A stretch of DNA of 25,523 nt. It comes from OLB16 sp964481775 (GTDB lineage Bacteria; Hinthialibacterota; Hinthialibacteria; OLB16). Every line of letters starts with the position of its first letter. Positions within the stretch are counted from its first letter, which is position 1. Below are positions 8,317 through 16,071 of this stretch, one piece after another. Below the pieces are notes generated by a model, which was not told the DNA's origin, did no database searches, and saw nothing but the letters and a program-made list of their open reading frames with translations. Location: contig CAYZUX010000063.1 of assembly GCA_964481775.1 (NCBI GenBank), positions 1 to 25,523 on the forward strand, in the 5' to 3' direction. A program made the position numbers and the translations under genes.

Positions 8317-10002
8317 TTACTGGAACACCAGTCCATAGATCTTCGCCTTGTTAAGACGGAATTTCAGGCAGATCGGTTGACCCTTCTCGAATCCCAAATC
8401 CTCCTGTCCATTCCATTTGACTGGGACTTGGAACTTGTCTCCCACCACTGCGTCACAGTTTTCAAAGCCACGGCCTTCCAGGATGGAACCATCCCGGTTT
8501 GTGACCGCGATCCGGATTTCGCCGGCCCGTTCAGTGACCGCATTGATAAGCAGTGTTCGCCCCGGCGGCATGAGACTCACTGTAGTGAATTCCCCCCGTT
8601 CAGGAGCTTCCAGAGCAACCAGTCTGCCCTTGGGCCAGAGCGCATACCCGGTACGGTAAGACCAGGCACCTCGTGGATATTTGTGCGGGAAGGCATACCC
8701 AGTGTAAGGCAAGACCCAGTCGCCATTTCCCAGTTCGACCAGATTCGGATTCCAGAAGATACATCCCCCATCAGGGTCACCGAACTCGAAGGTCTCCATC
8801 AGAGGTCCACCGGGTACCCAATTCCAGACCCTCCCATCATGGCTGGCTGCCAGCTCCAGCTGAGTCGTGTCTGTGCTTGTATCCCAGACAGCGGGGAAGA
8901 GGAGTTGTTGATCTGAGGCACCTGGGATGGTGGTATAGCAGTTTGTGTACAGCAGCTGATAAGGGGCCATATCCGACCGTGGGGTCAGGATCACCTCGGA
9001 AAGGGAAAAGTCACCAAAGGTTCTACTCCGTGTCATGCCAATCGAACGCCGGCCCGAACCCTGGGATTCACCGAGCCACCCCATGCCCATCTCATCGGGC
9101 GGTGCATCCAAGGCACGCGGTCCCACAAAATAGTTGCGCGTATAGATCCGGTATTCCTTCCGTCGCGGATCGTAGGTTCCAGTGACCAAGGTGTCGCTGT
9201 GTTCCACAGTGAAAGGCTCCGGAAACCGTTGAAAGGAGATCCCATCGGGGGAGGTATATCCATATAATGCTGAGATAAAGCCTGCGTCCTTCCGTAGTGC
9301 GCGATGCTCCCAGCGATCGGGATGAGCTGCTCTGAATTTCTCGAACTCTTCGGGAGTGATGGATCCATCAGACACCCCCTTATAGCGTTCGGATGGAGGG
9401 GCGGATGGATCGATGAAAACACACCCGGGCCAAGTGGGGATAAGGTTGTTGGCTTTGCTCCCTTCGAATTCAACCAAACCGAGTTCGGGGCGATTCCAGG
9501 TAAGGCCATCCCTCGACTCATAATATGCAGGTCCGCCCGCTGTGTTGGCCCATGCCCGGTAATGATCCCCATCGTGCAAGACAAAGAATCCCCCCATGTT
9601 GCCTTTCTCCCAGGGCTTTTCCTGACTGATTGCGGGAGCCATTCGTTGGGCATGTTCAGCCCTGAGTCGAATCCCCCAGGGAGCATCCTGACCGCGGACA
9701 AAAGTGGCACCCCATGGGCCTATCGGAGATGACTTGGAAGCGGTAACGGCATTGCCATTCTCATCCCGCCAGGAATAACCACCAGGACGTATGTAGTACC
9801 AGTCCGTGAAGACAATCCGTTTTCCAGCAAGCGCGTAGGGTTCACCGGTCCATGCTTCCGCGGGGACGATGCTCTGATCGATGAGGTTTGGCTCGCTCTG
9901 AGCTGTGTGGACGCTCAACATTGTTGCCAGACAAACGACAGATACCATGCATGGAACTGGGATGGTTACACCCACACCCGGAACTTTTCGCATGGGGAAC
10001 AC
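8317..10002 (-). CDS. Exported five-bladed beta-propeller glycoside-hydrolase-like protein
   Basis: A 561-residue exported protein. The N-terminus has a signal peptide (hydrophobic VVCLATMLSV, likely cleavage near residue 36). The body has repeated blade motifs such as YYESRDGLTWNRPELGLVEF, YTSPDGISFQRF and ASHDGRVWNWVPGG, typical of GH32/GH43-like propellers, and a C-terminal beta-sandwich ends in YGLVFQ. Such proteins are frequent in Planctomycetes-like genomes and are usually annotated as hypothetical or GH32-like. Catalytic residues cannot be assigned safely. The GTG start at 10002 is supported by GAGGAGG (10010-10016) 7 bases upstream; a Met three codons later has no SD of its own. The photolyase gene lies 133 bases upstream in the same direction. 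Likely role: binding or cutting extracellular or periplasmic glycans, by inference. Confidence 0.72.
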   Translation of the reverse strand: MFPMRKVPGVGVTIPVPCMVSVVCLATMLSVHTAQSEPNLIDQSIVPAEAWTGEPYALAGKRIVFTDWYYIRPGGYSWRDENGNAVTASKSSPIGPWGATFVRGQDAPWGIRLRAEHAQRMAPAISQEKPWEKGNMGGFFVLHDGDHYRAWANTAGGPAYYESRDGLTWNRPELGLVEFEGSKANNLIPTWPGCVFIDPSAPPSERYKGVSDGSITPEEFEKFRAAHPDRWEHRALRKDAGFISALYGYTSPDGISFQRFPEPFTVEHSDTLVTGTYDPRRKEYRIYTRNYFVGPRALDAPPDEMGMGWLGESQGSGRRSIGMTRSRTFGDFSLSEVILTPRSDMAPYQLLYTNCYTTIPGASDQQLLFPAVWDTSTDTTQLELAASHDGRVWNWVPGGPLMETFEFGDPDGGCIFWNPNLVELGNGDWVLPYTGYAFPHKYPRGAWSYRTGYALWPKGRLVALEAPERGEFTTVSLMPPGRTLLINAVTERAGEIRIAVTNRDGSILEGRGFENCDAVVGDKFQVPVKWNGQEDLGFEKGQPICLKFRLNKAKIYGLVFQ

Positions 10003-10135
10003 CGGAATGCCTCCTCAGATATCATAGGTCTTGTCAGTGTCTGAATTGATTACATGACTGAATGGATCTTAGGGTTTGGCACTACCCCGTATGGTGACGG
10101 ATCATATCATGGGAAGAGAAAATGGATAGAAGTTG

Positions 10136-11755
10136 TTACCGTAAAACCTTTTTTTTGAGGCGACGGTCGGTACCCAGCTCCTCGATACGGTTCAGGAACT
10201 CTTTAGAGGAGGATTCGATCAGGTTGCGTTCGGCTTGGGGCTTGTGACGATACATCTGAATCGCGGTCTGCATCCGCGGATTGTGTTTGAGAAGGTCCTG
10301 GTAGGTTCCGACAAAGTTCCAATACAGGAAATTGAGCGGACAGGCTTTTTCTCCGACCCGTTTACGTTCGCGGTAGTGGCAGCCATGACAGTAGTCACTC
10401 ATCTTGTCGGTGTAATGGGCCGAGGCGGCATAGGGTTTCGAGCCGAGCTGGCCGCCATCGGCATAGAGGGTCATGCCCATTACATTGGGAAGGGTGGCCC
10501 ACTCAGCCGCGTCGATATACATCTCCATCATCCAGCGAACGAGTTCCTTCGGTTCGACACCTATTAATAAGGCGAAGTTCCCCACGATCATCAGACGTTG
10601 GATATGGTGTGCATAGGCTTCCCGCTTGGATTGTTCGATCACACAACTGAGACAGCGTAGATTGGTGTCACCGGTCTGCATCATGGCCGGAATGCGCCGG
10701 TGGAAGGAAAGGAAGTTCTCGTCACGGTAATCAGGCATCCTCATCCAGTACACACCATGGAGGTATTCCCGCCAACCCATGACTTGGCGGATGAATCCCT
10801 CGACGGAATTGATTGGTGCTTCACCCTCGATGTAGGCCTCCTCAACCTTTCGCAGGACCTCACCTGGATACAGCACCCCCAGGTTCAAATAGGGAGAAAG
10901 AAAGGAGTGGTACATTCGGCTTGATTTGGTCAGCATGGCATCCTGGTACATGCCGAAGAGCCGCAAACGGTGCTGGACAAAATCCTCTAGCCAGTACTCG
11001 ACCGCTTTCCGGGTGACTGGGAGTGAAAAATCAGAGCTGTCACCCACATGACCGGGGAACCGTTTTTCCACCAGGTGAATGACCTCGAGGGTGATATCAT
11101 CCGGGGGAAAAGTGGGTGAGTCCGGGATCGGCATGTTGCCTGTAGGCGGAACCCGGTTGTCGGCATCGTAGTTCCAACGTCCCCCCAGAGGTTGATCTTC
11201 CTGCATGAGGGTGCCAGTCTCCCGCCGGCGTTTCCTGTAAAAAGCCTCCATGGTCGGATCGGCAATCGAGGCATACCAGGCCGCGAAATCGTTTCTGTTG
11301 ACCAGAAACTGATCATTGGGGATCAGTTCGACTGGCAGCCCGCTTTGTATCACCAGGGACTTGGCAAGTGTGTCCAGATCAAACTCAGTGGATTCCATGA
11401 CCCGTAACTTCTGGATCCCGGTCCGCTTAATGAAATCCTCCAGGCAAGCCTCCTCGCCACACTCACAAAGAATTTCTGTTCTCTCATCATCCAGACGGTA
11501 ATGGAAAACCTCATACCCCGCGTGACGCAGTTCATCCACAAAATGCCGGATAAGTGAAAGGACAAGAACCATCCTTTTTTTGTGGTAATGAAATTTTAAT
11601 AAGGTAGGAATGGACTCAATGATGCAAACTGGCCCTGACTTGGGTTCGAAGCCCTTCATGAGTGCAGAACCGAGATTGAGCTGTGTAGGTTGAATCCAAA
11701 CTCCAAGTGGACTGGATTTCTTTGTTTTTCCGTTACAGCCTTTTCTGGAGGCCAT
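10136..11755 (-). CDS. Iron-sulfur cryptochrome/photolyase family protein (FeS-BCP/PhrB-like)
   Basis: A 539-residue member of the prokaryotic photolyase group with a 4Fe-4S cluster, which uses blue light to repair UV lesions; the characterised Agrobacterium PhrB repairs (6-4) photoproducts. The N-terminal Rossmann-like domain has FHYHKKRMVLVLSLIRHF. The C-terminal helical FAD domain has FIRQVMGWREYLHGVYW and LPNVMGMTLYADGG. Cluster cysteines are visible at C368, C456, C459 and C472. Their spacing (88, 3 and 13 residues) equals that I recall for PhrB (350, 438, 441, 454). An extra cysteine, C371, is close by. A GAGGAG sits 11 bases before ATG 11755, and a TTGCCA/TAAGAT promoter is further upstream. 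It is divergent from recO. Which lesion it repairs is inference. Confidence 0.9.
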   Translation of the reverse strand: MASRKGCNGKTKKSSPLGVWIQPTQLNLGSALMKGFEPKSGPVCIIESIPTLLKFHYHKKRMVLVLSLIRHFVDELRHAGYEVFHYRLDDERTEILCECGEEACLEDFIKRTGIQKLRVMESTEFDLDTLAKSLVIQSGLPVELIPNDQFLVNRNDFAAWYASIADPTMEAFYRKRRRETGTLMQEDQPLGGRWNYDADNRVPPTGNMPIPDSPTFPPDDITLEVIHLVEKRFPGHVGDSSDFSLPVTRKAVEYWLEDFVQHRLRLFGMYQDAMLTKSSRMYHSFLSPYLNLGVLYPGEVLRKVEEAYIEGEAPINSVEGFIRQVMGWREYLHGVYWMRMPDYRDENFLSFHRRIPAMMQTGDTNLRCLSCVIEQSKREAYAHHIQRLMIVGNFALLIGVEPKELVRWMMEMYIDAAEWATLPNVMGMTLYADGGQLGSKPYAASAHYTDKMSDYCHGCHYRERKRVGEKACPLNFLYWNFVGTYQDLLKHNPRMQTAIQMYRHKPQAERNLIESSSKEFLNRIEELGTDRRLKKKVLR

Positions 11756-11786
11756 GATGGGTACTTCTCCTCAAGTGATACTTGTT

Positions 11787-11815
11787 ATCTTATGCCAGAT
11801 TACAATCTTTGGCAA
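11787..11815 (-). promoter_or_regulatory. Sigma70-type promoter for the photolyase gene
   Basis: On the minus strand TTGCCA (11815-11810) and TAAGAT (11792-11787) are separated by exactly 17 bases. This is five of six -35 matches and four of six -10 matches. Transcription would start near 11780, leaving a leader of about 25 bases that contains GAGGAG before ATG 11755. The element lies in the 129-base gap shared with recO; I found no equally good promoter in the recO direction. Confidence 0.55.
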
Positions 11816-11884
11816 CTGGTCTTTGTGGTATACGACTGGGCAGGAGGTGTATTCTCTTTATGATCCATCTTTTGGTGTCCAACC

Positions 11885-12700
11885 ATGCAGCCTGTTGAGT
11901 TCCTTCGTCTTAGGGCAATTCCACTCGCCTCCTTCCAGGCTCGTGGTACCTCGCGTGTGATTGCCTTTTTCAGTGAGGAACTGGGTCAGATCCGTTGTTC
12001 AGCCAAAGGGGTATCCAAACGACATCGATCCCTACCAGCCGCGATCCCGCTTTTTTCGACCTATGATCTTCTGGTGTCCCGGCCATCCTCAGGAAAAGAA
12101 CTGTTTGAGCTGAAAGAACGTGAAGTGATGGTCATGCGCAACAATCTCAATCAGGGACAGCCGGTTTCAGCCTGGGCCACTGCCTGTGTGCTGGCGGAAG
12201 TTCTTCTCCGGGGAACTCAGCTGGGTGATGCTCATCCCTACCTCTTTCGTATGCTCGACAAAGCGCTGACCTGTCTTGAGAATGGAGCCCCATCCGCGCT
12301 TCTGTTGCTGGCTTTCCTCGTGAAGTTCCTCGAACATGCCGGATATGGTTTACGCCTGGAGGAGACAGTGGATGGAGAGGCGATACCACCTGACGGGCAT
12401 GTTTTGTTCGATACCGCTTCCGGTGGTGTTTTCCTTCTCTCCGGTCAATCAAGCCGTGGTGAGATCCGGGGACGTGCCCTAACGAGTAGATGTTTCCGGC
12501 TGGAGCCCATGGCACGAAACGCCCTTCTGAAAATTCGCCTTGCGGTATTCGATCAGTTGGAGGAAACTCACACCCCTGACCCGGTTGTGATGAGGCTGGT
12601 GGATCTCGCCCATGCCTGTCTTGAGCATCATCTCGAGATCCGTTTGAAAAGTTTTGAGCTGTTTGAGCAAATCAAGGGAAGAAAGGAACACCCTTCATGA
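11885..12700 (+). CDS. recO: DNA repair protein RecO
   Basis: RecO helps load RecA onto SSB-coated single-stranded DNA in gap repair, with RecF and RecR. The 271-residue protein has the expected N-terminal OB-fold pattern: LRLRAIPLASFQARGTSRVIAFF, then GQIRCSAKGVSKRHRSLPAAI (positions about 33-53), followed by a helical domain with LLLLAFLVKFLEHAGYGLRLEE. The four-cysteine zinc site of some RecO proteins is not evident. Length is slightly longer than the usual 240-250. ATG 11885 begins at the natural family start, although the SD is poor. The stop overlaps the next gene's ATG (ATGA at 12697-12700), so the amidohydrolase is probably translated by coupling. Confidence 0.88.
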   Translation: MQPVEFLRLRAIPLASFQARGTSRVIAFFSEELGQIRCSAKGVSKRHRSLPAAIPLFSTYDLLVSRPSSGKELFELKEREVMVMRNNLNQGQPVSAWATACVLAEVLLRGTQLGDAHPYLFRMLDKALTCLENGAPSALLLLAFLVKFLEHAGYGLRLEETVDGEAIPPDGHVLFDTASGGVFLLSGQSSRGEIRGRALTSRCFRLEPMARNALLKIRLAVFDQLEETHTPDPVVMRLVDLAHACLEHHLEIRLKSFELFEQIKGRKEHPS

Positions 12701-14037
12701 GCCAGAAAGTGGAAAAAATTAAACGGACCTATGCCACCGATCTCGAACAGGCGGTTTTCGAGTTTCCGTTAGCTGACACCCATGAGCACCTCTATTATGA
12801 GAAAACCTGGACTGAGGATACGAGTGATGTCCTTCGTGACCTTCTCAACAACTATGTTCCCGCGGATCTCAAAACCGCGGGGGCGGATCAGAAAGCGATT
12901 GACCGTGCACTCGATTCAAAAGATCCCGACATTGCAGGACGTCTTGCGGGGGTCCTCCCCGCACTGGAGCGTTGCCGCTACACAGGTTATGGCGAAGTTG
13001 TCTACTTGATCGCAAAGGTGGTTTACGGCCTGGACTCTCTCACTCCTGAGGGACTCATATCCGCACAGCCAATCCTCGATGGCCTCAGGCAGCCTGGTGA
13101 GAGACTACGTCTTCTGCGTGAGGTGGCTGGATTGGAACATACCCAGACAGATCATTTTGTGTGGTCTTGTCTGCCAGACTCCTCTGGTCCGGACTTCTTT
13201 TTCTATGACCTCTCTTGGCGGAACTTCTGTAATGCGGAGATCCAGCCCGAGAAGCTTCACGAAGAAACCGGGATCGAGGTGAAGGATCTGAATTCCCTGG
13301 AGGCCGCACTGACCGCTTTGTTCGAGAAGTATGCCCCCTGCGCCATCGCGGTGAAAACACAACACGCTTATAACCGAACCCTCGACTGGCATGAACGAAC
13401 CCGCCCGGATGTGGAGATCGCGCTGAATAAAATCCTGAGCCATCCCGGAACCAACATCTCCGAGGAGGACCGTCTCTGCCTGGGAGACTGGTGCTGGGCC
13501 AAGGGAATCGAACTGGCTGCCCGGCATGAGCTGCCCTTCAAGATCCATACCGGTTACTATGCAGGTACGAATCACATGCGGACTGCCCGGATCAAGCCTG
13601 GAAACCTCTGTGAACTGTTGATTAAATATCCCCAAGCCCAAATTTTACTGATGCACATCGGATATCCTTACCAGGATGAGATTGTGGCCCTTGCCAAGCA
13701 CTTTCCCAATGCCGCAGTGGACCTCTGCTGGGCTTGGGAAATTGATCCCTTCAGCAGTAAAGACTTTCTGCGCAGGATGCTCCATGCAGCTCCTCTCAAC
13801 CGGGTCATGGGTTTTGGAGGGGACACCCGTCATCCGACCAATTCCTATGCCTATTCCATCCAGGCCAGAACCTGGCTGGCGCGCACACTGGGTGAGGAGG
13901 TCCGGGATGGGTGCCTCACCGAACCGGAGGCGATTGCGGTGGCCAAATGCTGGATGTATGAAAATCAAAATGAGTACTTCCAGCTGAGCAAAAAACGCGA
14001 GACAATAGCTCAGTGGAAAGGTGAAAGGTTAGGATAA
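12697..14037 (+). CDS. Amidohydrolase-family TIM-barrel metal hydrolase
   Basis: A 446-residue cytoplasmic protein of the amidohydrolase superfamily. Metal-site motifs run in the right order: the strand-1 HxH in DTHEHLYY (H29, H31), KIHTGYYAG (H284), LMHIGYPY (H320), and an aspartate in GFGGDTRHP (D376) at the end of the barrel. The insertion between strand 1 and the next ligand is long and helical, as in uronate-isomerase and amidohydrolase-2 relatives. Substrate cannot be read; hydrolysis of an ester, lactone or amide, decarboxylation or sugar isomerisation are all possible. It overlaps recO by 4 bases, which implies shared translation more than shared function. A pseudopilin gene follows after 36 bases. 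Confidence 0.82.
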   Translation: MSQKVEKIKRTYATDLEQAVFEFPLADTHEHLYYEKTWTEDTSDVLRDLLNNYVPADLKTAGADQKAIDRALDSKDPDIAGRLAGVLPALERCRYTGYGEVVYLIAKVVYGLDSLTPEGLISAQPILDGLRQPGERLRLLREVAGLEHTQTDHFVWSCLPDSSGPDFFFYDLSWRNFCNAEIQPEKLHEETGIEVKDLNSLEAALTALFEKYAPCAIAVKTQHAYNRTLDWHERTRPDVEIALNKILSHPGTNISEEDRLCLGDWCWAKGIELAARHELPFKIHTGYYAGTNHMRTARIKPGNLCELLIKYPQAQILLMHIGYPYQDEIVALAKHFPNAAVDLCWAWEIDPFSSKDFLRRMLHAAPLNRVMGFGGDTRHPTNSYAYSIQARTWLARTLGEEVRDGCLTEPEAIAVAKCWMYENQNEYFQLSKKRETIAQWKGERLG

Positions 14038-14073
14038 GAGGATCCATATCTTGACGTGACAGGAGGAAAGAAC

Positions 14074-14667
14074 ATGATGTTTCCAGGGCGGGGAGCCATC
14101 GAGAAAGGGTTTCTTCGTGGTTTCACTCTGATTGAGTTGTTGATCGTAATTGCCATCATTCTCATACTCATCTCAATTGCCTTACCCAATTTTCTGGATG
14201 CGCAAGCACGTGCAAAAGTGACCAAGTGTGAGGGAGACATGAAGGCCATGGATGACGCCATCATGTCCTATTACCTGGAATGGAAGAAGTTCTTCGGTCC
14301 TTGGGAAATCAAACGGCTGACTACCCCCAACGCCTACATCAAGACCTTGCCGGTCGATCCCTTTGGCCCAATCAACAGAAATGATTATGGTTATTCCTCG
14401 GTCCTCGCGGCCTATGGGTCACCAATCAAACGATTCTATATCTACCACGGCCCACCGACCTTCGACAATCATCCAGACATGAAGCGTTTGGGGATCAAGT
14501 GGGTGCTCACTGGTCTCGGTCCAGACTCGGGATGGTTTGACAGTCCGAATGGCGCTCCCAAATATCCCCGGTACAATCCGACCAATGGCTCCAGAAGCCG
14601 TGGCAACCTGGAACGTGTGGGTCCTGGGCAAATTCCTCAAGATAAGTACCGTCTGTTCTGGGATTGA
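14074..14667 (+). CDS. Type II secretion/type IV pilin-like pseudopilin
   Basis: A 197-residue protein with a class III (prepilin) signal. A short positively charged leader ends in Gly, then FTLIELLIVIAIILILISIA (cut between Gly and Phe by prepilin peptidase, with Glu at mature position 5), followed by the amphipathic helix with DAQARAKVTKCEGDMKAMDDA. The C-terminal domain is rich in Pro, Gly and Tyr, as in the GspG-like proteins that are multiplied in Planctomycetes-like genomes. AGGAGGA (14061-14067) precedes ATG 14074; an upstream GTG at 14056 lies before this SD and is rejected. No other secretion gene is nearby, so it is an orphan. Likely inner-membrane anchored with an exported domain. 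Confidence 0.88.
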   Translation: MMFPGRGAIEKGFLRGFTLIELLIVIAIILILISIALPNFLDAQARAKVTKCEGDMKAMDDAIMSYYLEWKKFFGPWEIKRLTTPNAYIKTLPVDPFGPINRNDYGYSSVLAAYGSPIKRFYIYHGPPTFDNHPDMKRLGIKWVLTGLGPDSGWFDSPNGAPKYPRYNPTNGSRSRGNLERVGPGQIPQDKYRLFWD

Positions 14668-14694
14668 GTAATCCTGATTGCTTTCGCTTGTCTG

Positions 14695-14724
14695 GCTGGA
14701 ACGAGAATCCTTCCTCGTTCCAGC
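14695..14724 (+). terminator. Perfect hairpin after the pseudopilin gene
   Basis: GCTGGAACGAG (14695-14705) and CTCGTTCCAGC (14714-14724) are perfect 11-bp arms around the 8-base loop AATCCTTC, 27 bases after the pseudopilin stop. The position fits transcription termination. There is no following T run (next bases TAGTCACC), so it may be Rho-assisted or an RNA-stabilising 3' hairpin. Confidence 0.5.
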
Positions 14725-14829
14725 TAGTCACCGTTAGTCACACTGTTGTGCTTTGGGTTTTCATCTTCCTCTCAGATGGAGTAGAGTAAATTCACATTTT
14801 CAAAAGCACCGCAAAGGAGTCATCCGCCC

Positions 14830-15159
14830 ATGACTGACTTGGCGAAGGAGAACTGTATCGCTTGTTCTCCTGGATCCTCAGGATTAAATGAAACCGAGGT
14901 GGCTGATCTGCTTCTGATGCTTGGAAACGGATGGAGCATCCAGGAAGGCAAGCGTCTTGAAAAAGATTACCAATTTCCCGATTTCCTCCAGGCACTGGCT
15001 TTCACCAATCGCGTAGCGGGAGTTGCTGAGACAGTCGGCCATCACCCCGATGTTCTTCTCAGCTGGGGAAGGGTACGTCTGACATTGTGGACCCACAGCA
15101 TTGGTGGACTTTCCCGGAATGATTTTATCCTGGCTGCCAGGGTGGATGCGGTTCTCTAG
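14830..15159 (+). CDS. Pterin-4a-carbinolamine dehydratase
   Basis: A small 109-residue PCD (PhhB/DCoH) protein. It dehydrates 4a-hydroxytetrahydropterin so that the pterin cofactor can be regenerated after aromatic amino-acid hydroxylation. The family core is complete: LEKDYQFPDFLQALAFTNRV, then AETVGHHPDVLLSWGRVRLTLWTH and GLSRNDF near the C-terminus, with the catalytic HHP and TH histidines present. AAAGGAG (14813-14819) lies 10 bases before ATG 14830. The preceding 162 bases contain a hairpin and a short direct repeat. No aromatic amino-acid hydroxylase is in the window. Some PCD homologues serve other roles, such as molybdopterin chemistry, so the pathway stays open. The next gene begins 28 bases later and is probably co-transcribed. 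Confidence 0.92.
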   Translation: MTDLAKENCIACSPGSSGLNETEVADLLLMLGNGWSIQEGKRLEKDYQFPDFLQALAFTNRVAGVAETVGHHPDVLLSWGRVRLTLWTHSIGGLSRNDFILAARVDAVL

Positions 15160-15187
15160 TTTCAATTAAAAACTCAAGGAGGCTCTG

Positions 15188-15973
15188 ATGCTTACCCAGG
15201 AACAGGTTGCCCGATTTCATCAACAGGGTTTCCTGAAAGGAAGCCGTGTTCTGAATGATTCCGAGGTAGAGGTGCTTCGCAATGAGTTGGAGCGTGTCAT
15301 CCGGGACCGTGATGGAGATGGTCCAAAACCGGTTCATATCGTGAACCTCACCCGTGATGATTCAGCTCCTGTCTGGCAGGTGGTCAACATCTGGCAGGCG
15401 AGTGAAGCTTTCTGCAATCTGATGAATCACCCAACCATCCTTGAAGAAATCGCTCAGCTGACTGGAGGCCGGGAATTGAGAATCTGGCATGACCAGATAC
15501 AGTACAAACCCGCTGGGCATGGTGGTGTGAACATGTGGCATCAGGATAATCCTCTTTGGCCGATCATCGATCCTCCCAATCAGGTGACCGCCTGGGTGGC
15601 ATTGGATGATGTGGATGAGTCCAACGGCTGCATGAGCATGGTGCCCGGTTCCCATCTGTGGGGAGATCAGATGGCAGTGCTACGGGAAATTCCCGATTTT
15701 GGTTCGATGCCTGCCAGCTGGCAGGGGCACAAACTCGATGTGGTTCGTTGCCCGGTGGACAAGGGGGAAGTCCATTATCACCACAGTCTGACCTGGCATG
15801 GTTCCCATTCGAATACCAGTAACCGCCCCCGCCGTGCCATCGCCTATCATTACATGACCGAGGAAACCTACTACATTGCCGCTGGAAACCATGTCATGAA
15901 ACCCTTTGTCGAGGTTGTTGATGGCGCCAAGCTGGAAGGAACACGGTTTCCACTGCTTTGGAAGGCTGAATAG
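15188..15973 (+). CDS. PhyH-family Fe(II)/2-oxoglutarate dioxygenase
   Basis: A 261-residue phytanoyl-CoA dioxygenase-like enzyme, probably cytoplasmic. It would hydroxylate a small molecule with Fe(II), O2 and 2-oxoglutarate. The facial triad is visible: H118 and D120 in MWHQDNPLW, and the distal His H204 in TWHGSHSN. The 2-oxoglutarate-binding arginine is in NRPRRAIAYHYM. The family features CMSMVPGSHLWG and QVTAWVALDDVDESNG precede it. Length is typical. AAGGAGG (15176-15182) is 5 bases before the ATG. Substrate is unknown. It follows the pterin dehydratase closely; no CoA ligase or lipid gene is nearby. A REP-like palindrome begins 11 bases after the stop. Confidence 0.9.
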   Translation: MLTQEQVARFHQQGFLKGSRVLNDSEVEVLRNELERVIRDRDGDGPKPVHIVNLTRDDSAPVWQVVNIWQASEAFCNLMNHPTILEEIAQLTGGRELRIWHDQIQYKPAGHGGVNMWHQDNPLWPIIDPPNQVTAWVALDDVDESNGCMSMVPGSHLWGDQMAVLREIPDFGSMPASWQGHKLDVVRCPVDKGEVHYHHSLTWHGSHSNTSNRPRRAIAYHYMTEETYYIAAGNHVMKPFVEVVDGAKLEGTRFPLLWKAE

Positions 15974-15983
15974 GATAGAAATC

Positions 15984-16010
15984 GTCATTCCCGGGAAAGC
16001 GGGAATCCAG
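15984..16010 (+). repeat. REP-like palindromic repeat (ATTCCC...GGGAAT type)
   Basis: The core ATTCCCGGGAAAGCGGGAAT (15987-16006), inside CGTCATTCCC...GGGAATCCAG, is a near-exact match to the dispersed short palindrome common in many bacterial genomes (ATTCCCGCGAAAGCGGGAAT, called dRS3 in Neisseria). Arms ATTCCCG and CGGGAAT flank a 6-base loop. I see only this one copy in the window. It lies between the PhyH and SGNH genes and may end or protect the PhyH transcript. Confidence 0.75.
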
Positions 16011-16071
16011 AGTTGGCTTAACGAACGGACTGTTAAGCTCCTCTTCAAGACACTTGCTTGGAACTACCATC

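Noticed and set aside
8319..8332. Hairpin ACTGG-AACA-CCAGT between convergent genes
   Set aside because: Only five base pairs, no T run, and it overlaps the stop codon of the propeller gene; too weak to call a terminator.
8673..9185. A 170-codon + strand ORF inside the beta-propeller gene
   Set aside because: It is antisense to the exported protein with low-complexity Arg/Pro/Ser composition and no motif.
14056..14073. Upstream GTG start for the pseudopilin
   Set aside because: The strong SD AGGAGGA lies inside this stretch and points to ATG 14074, which also gives the usual short prepilin leader.
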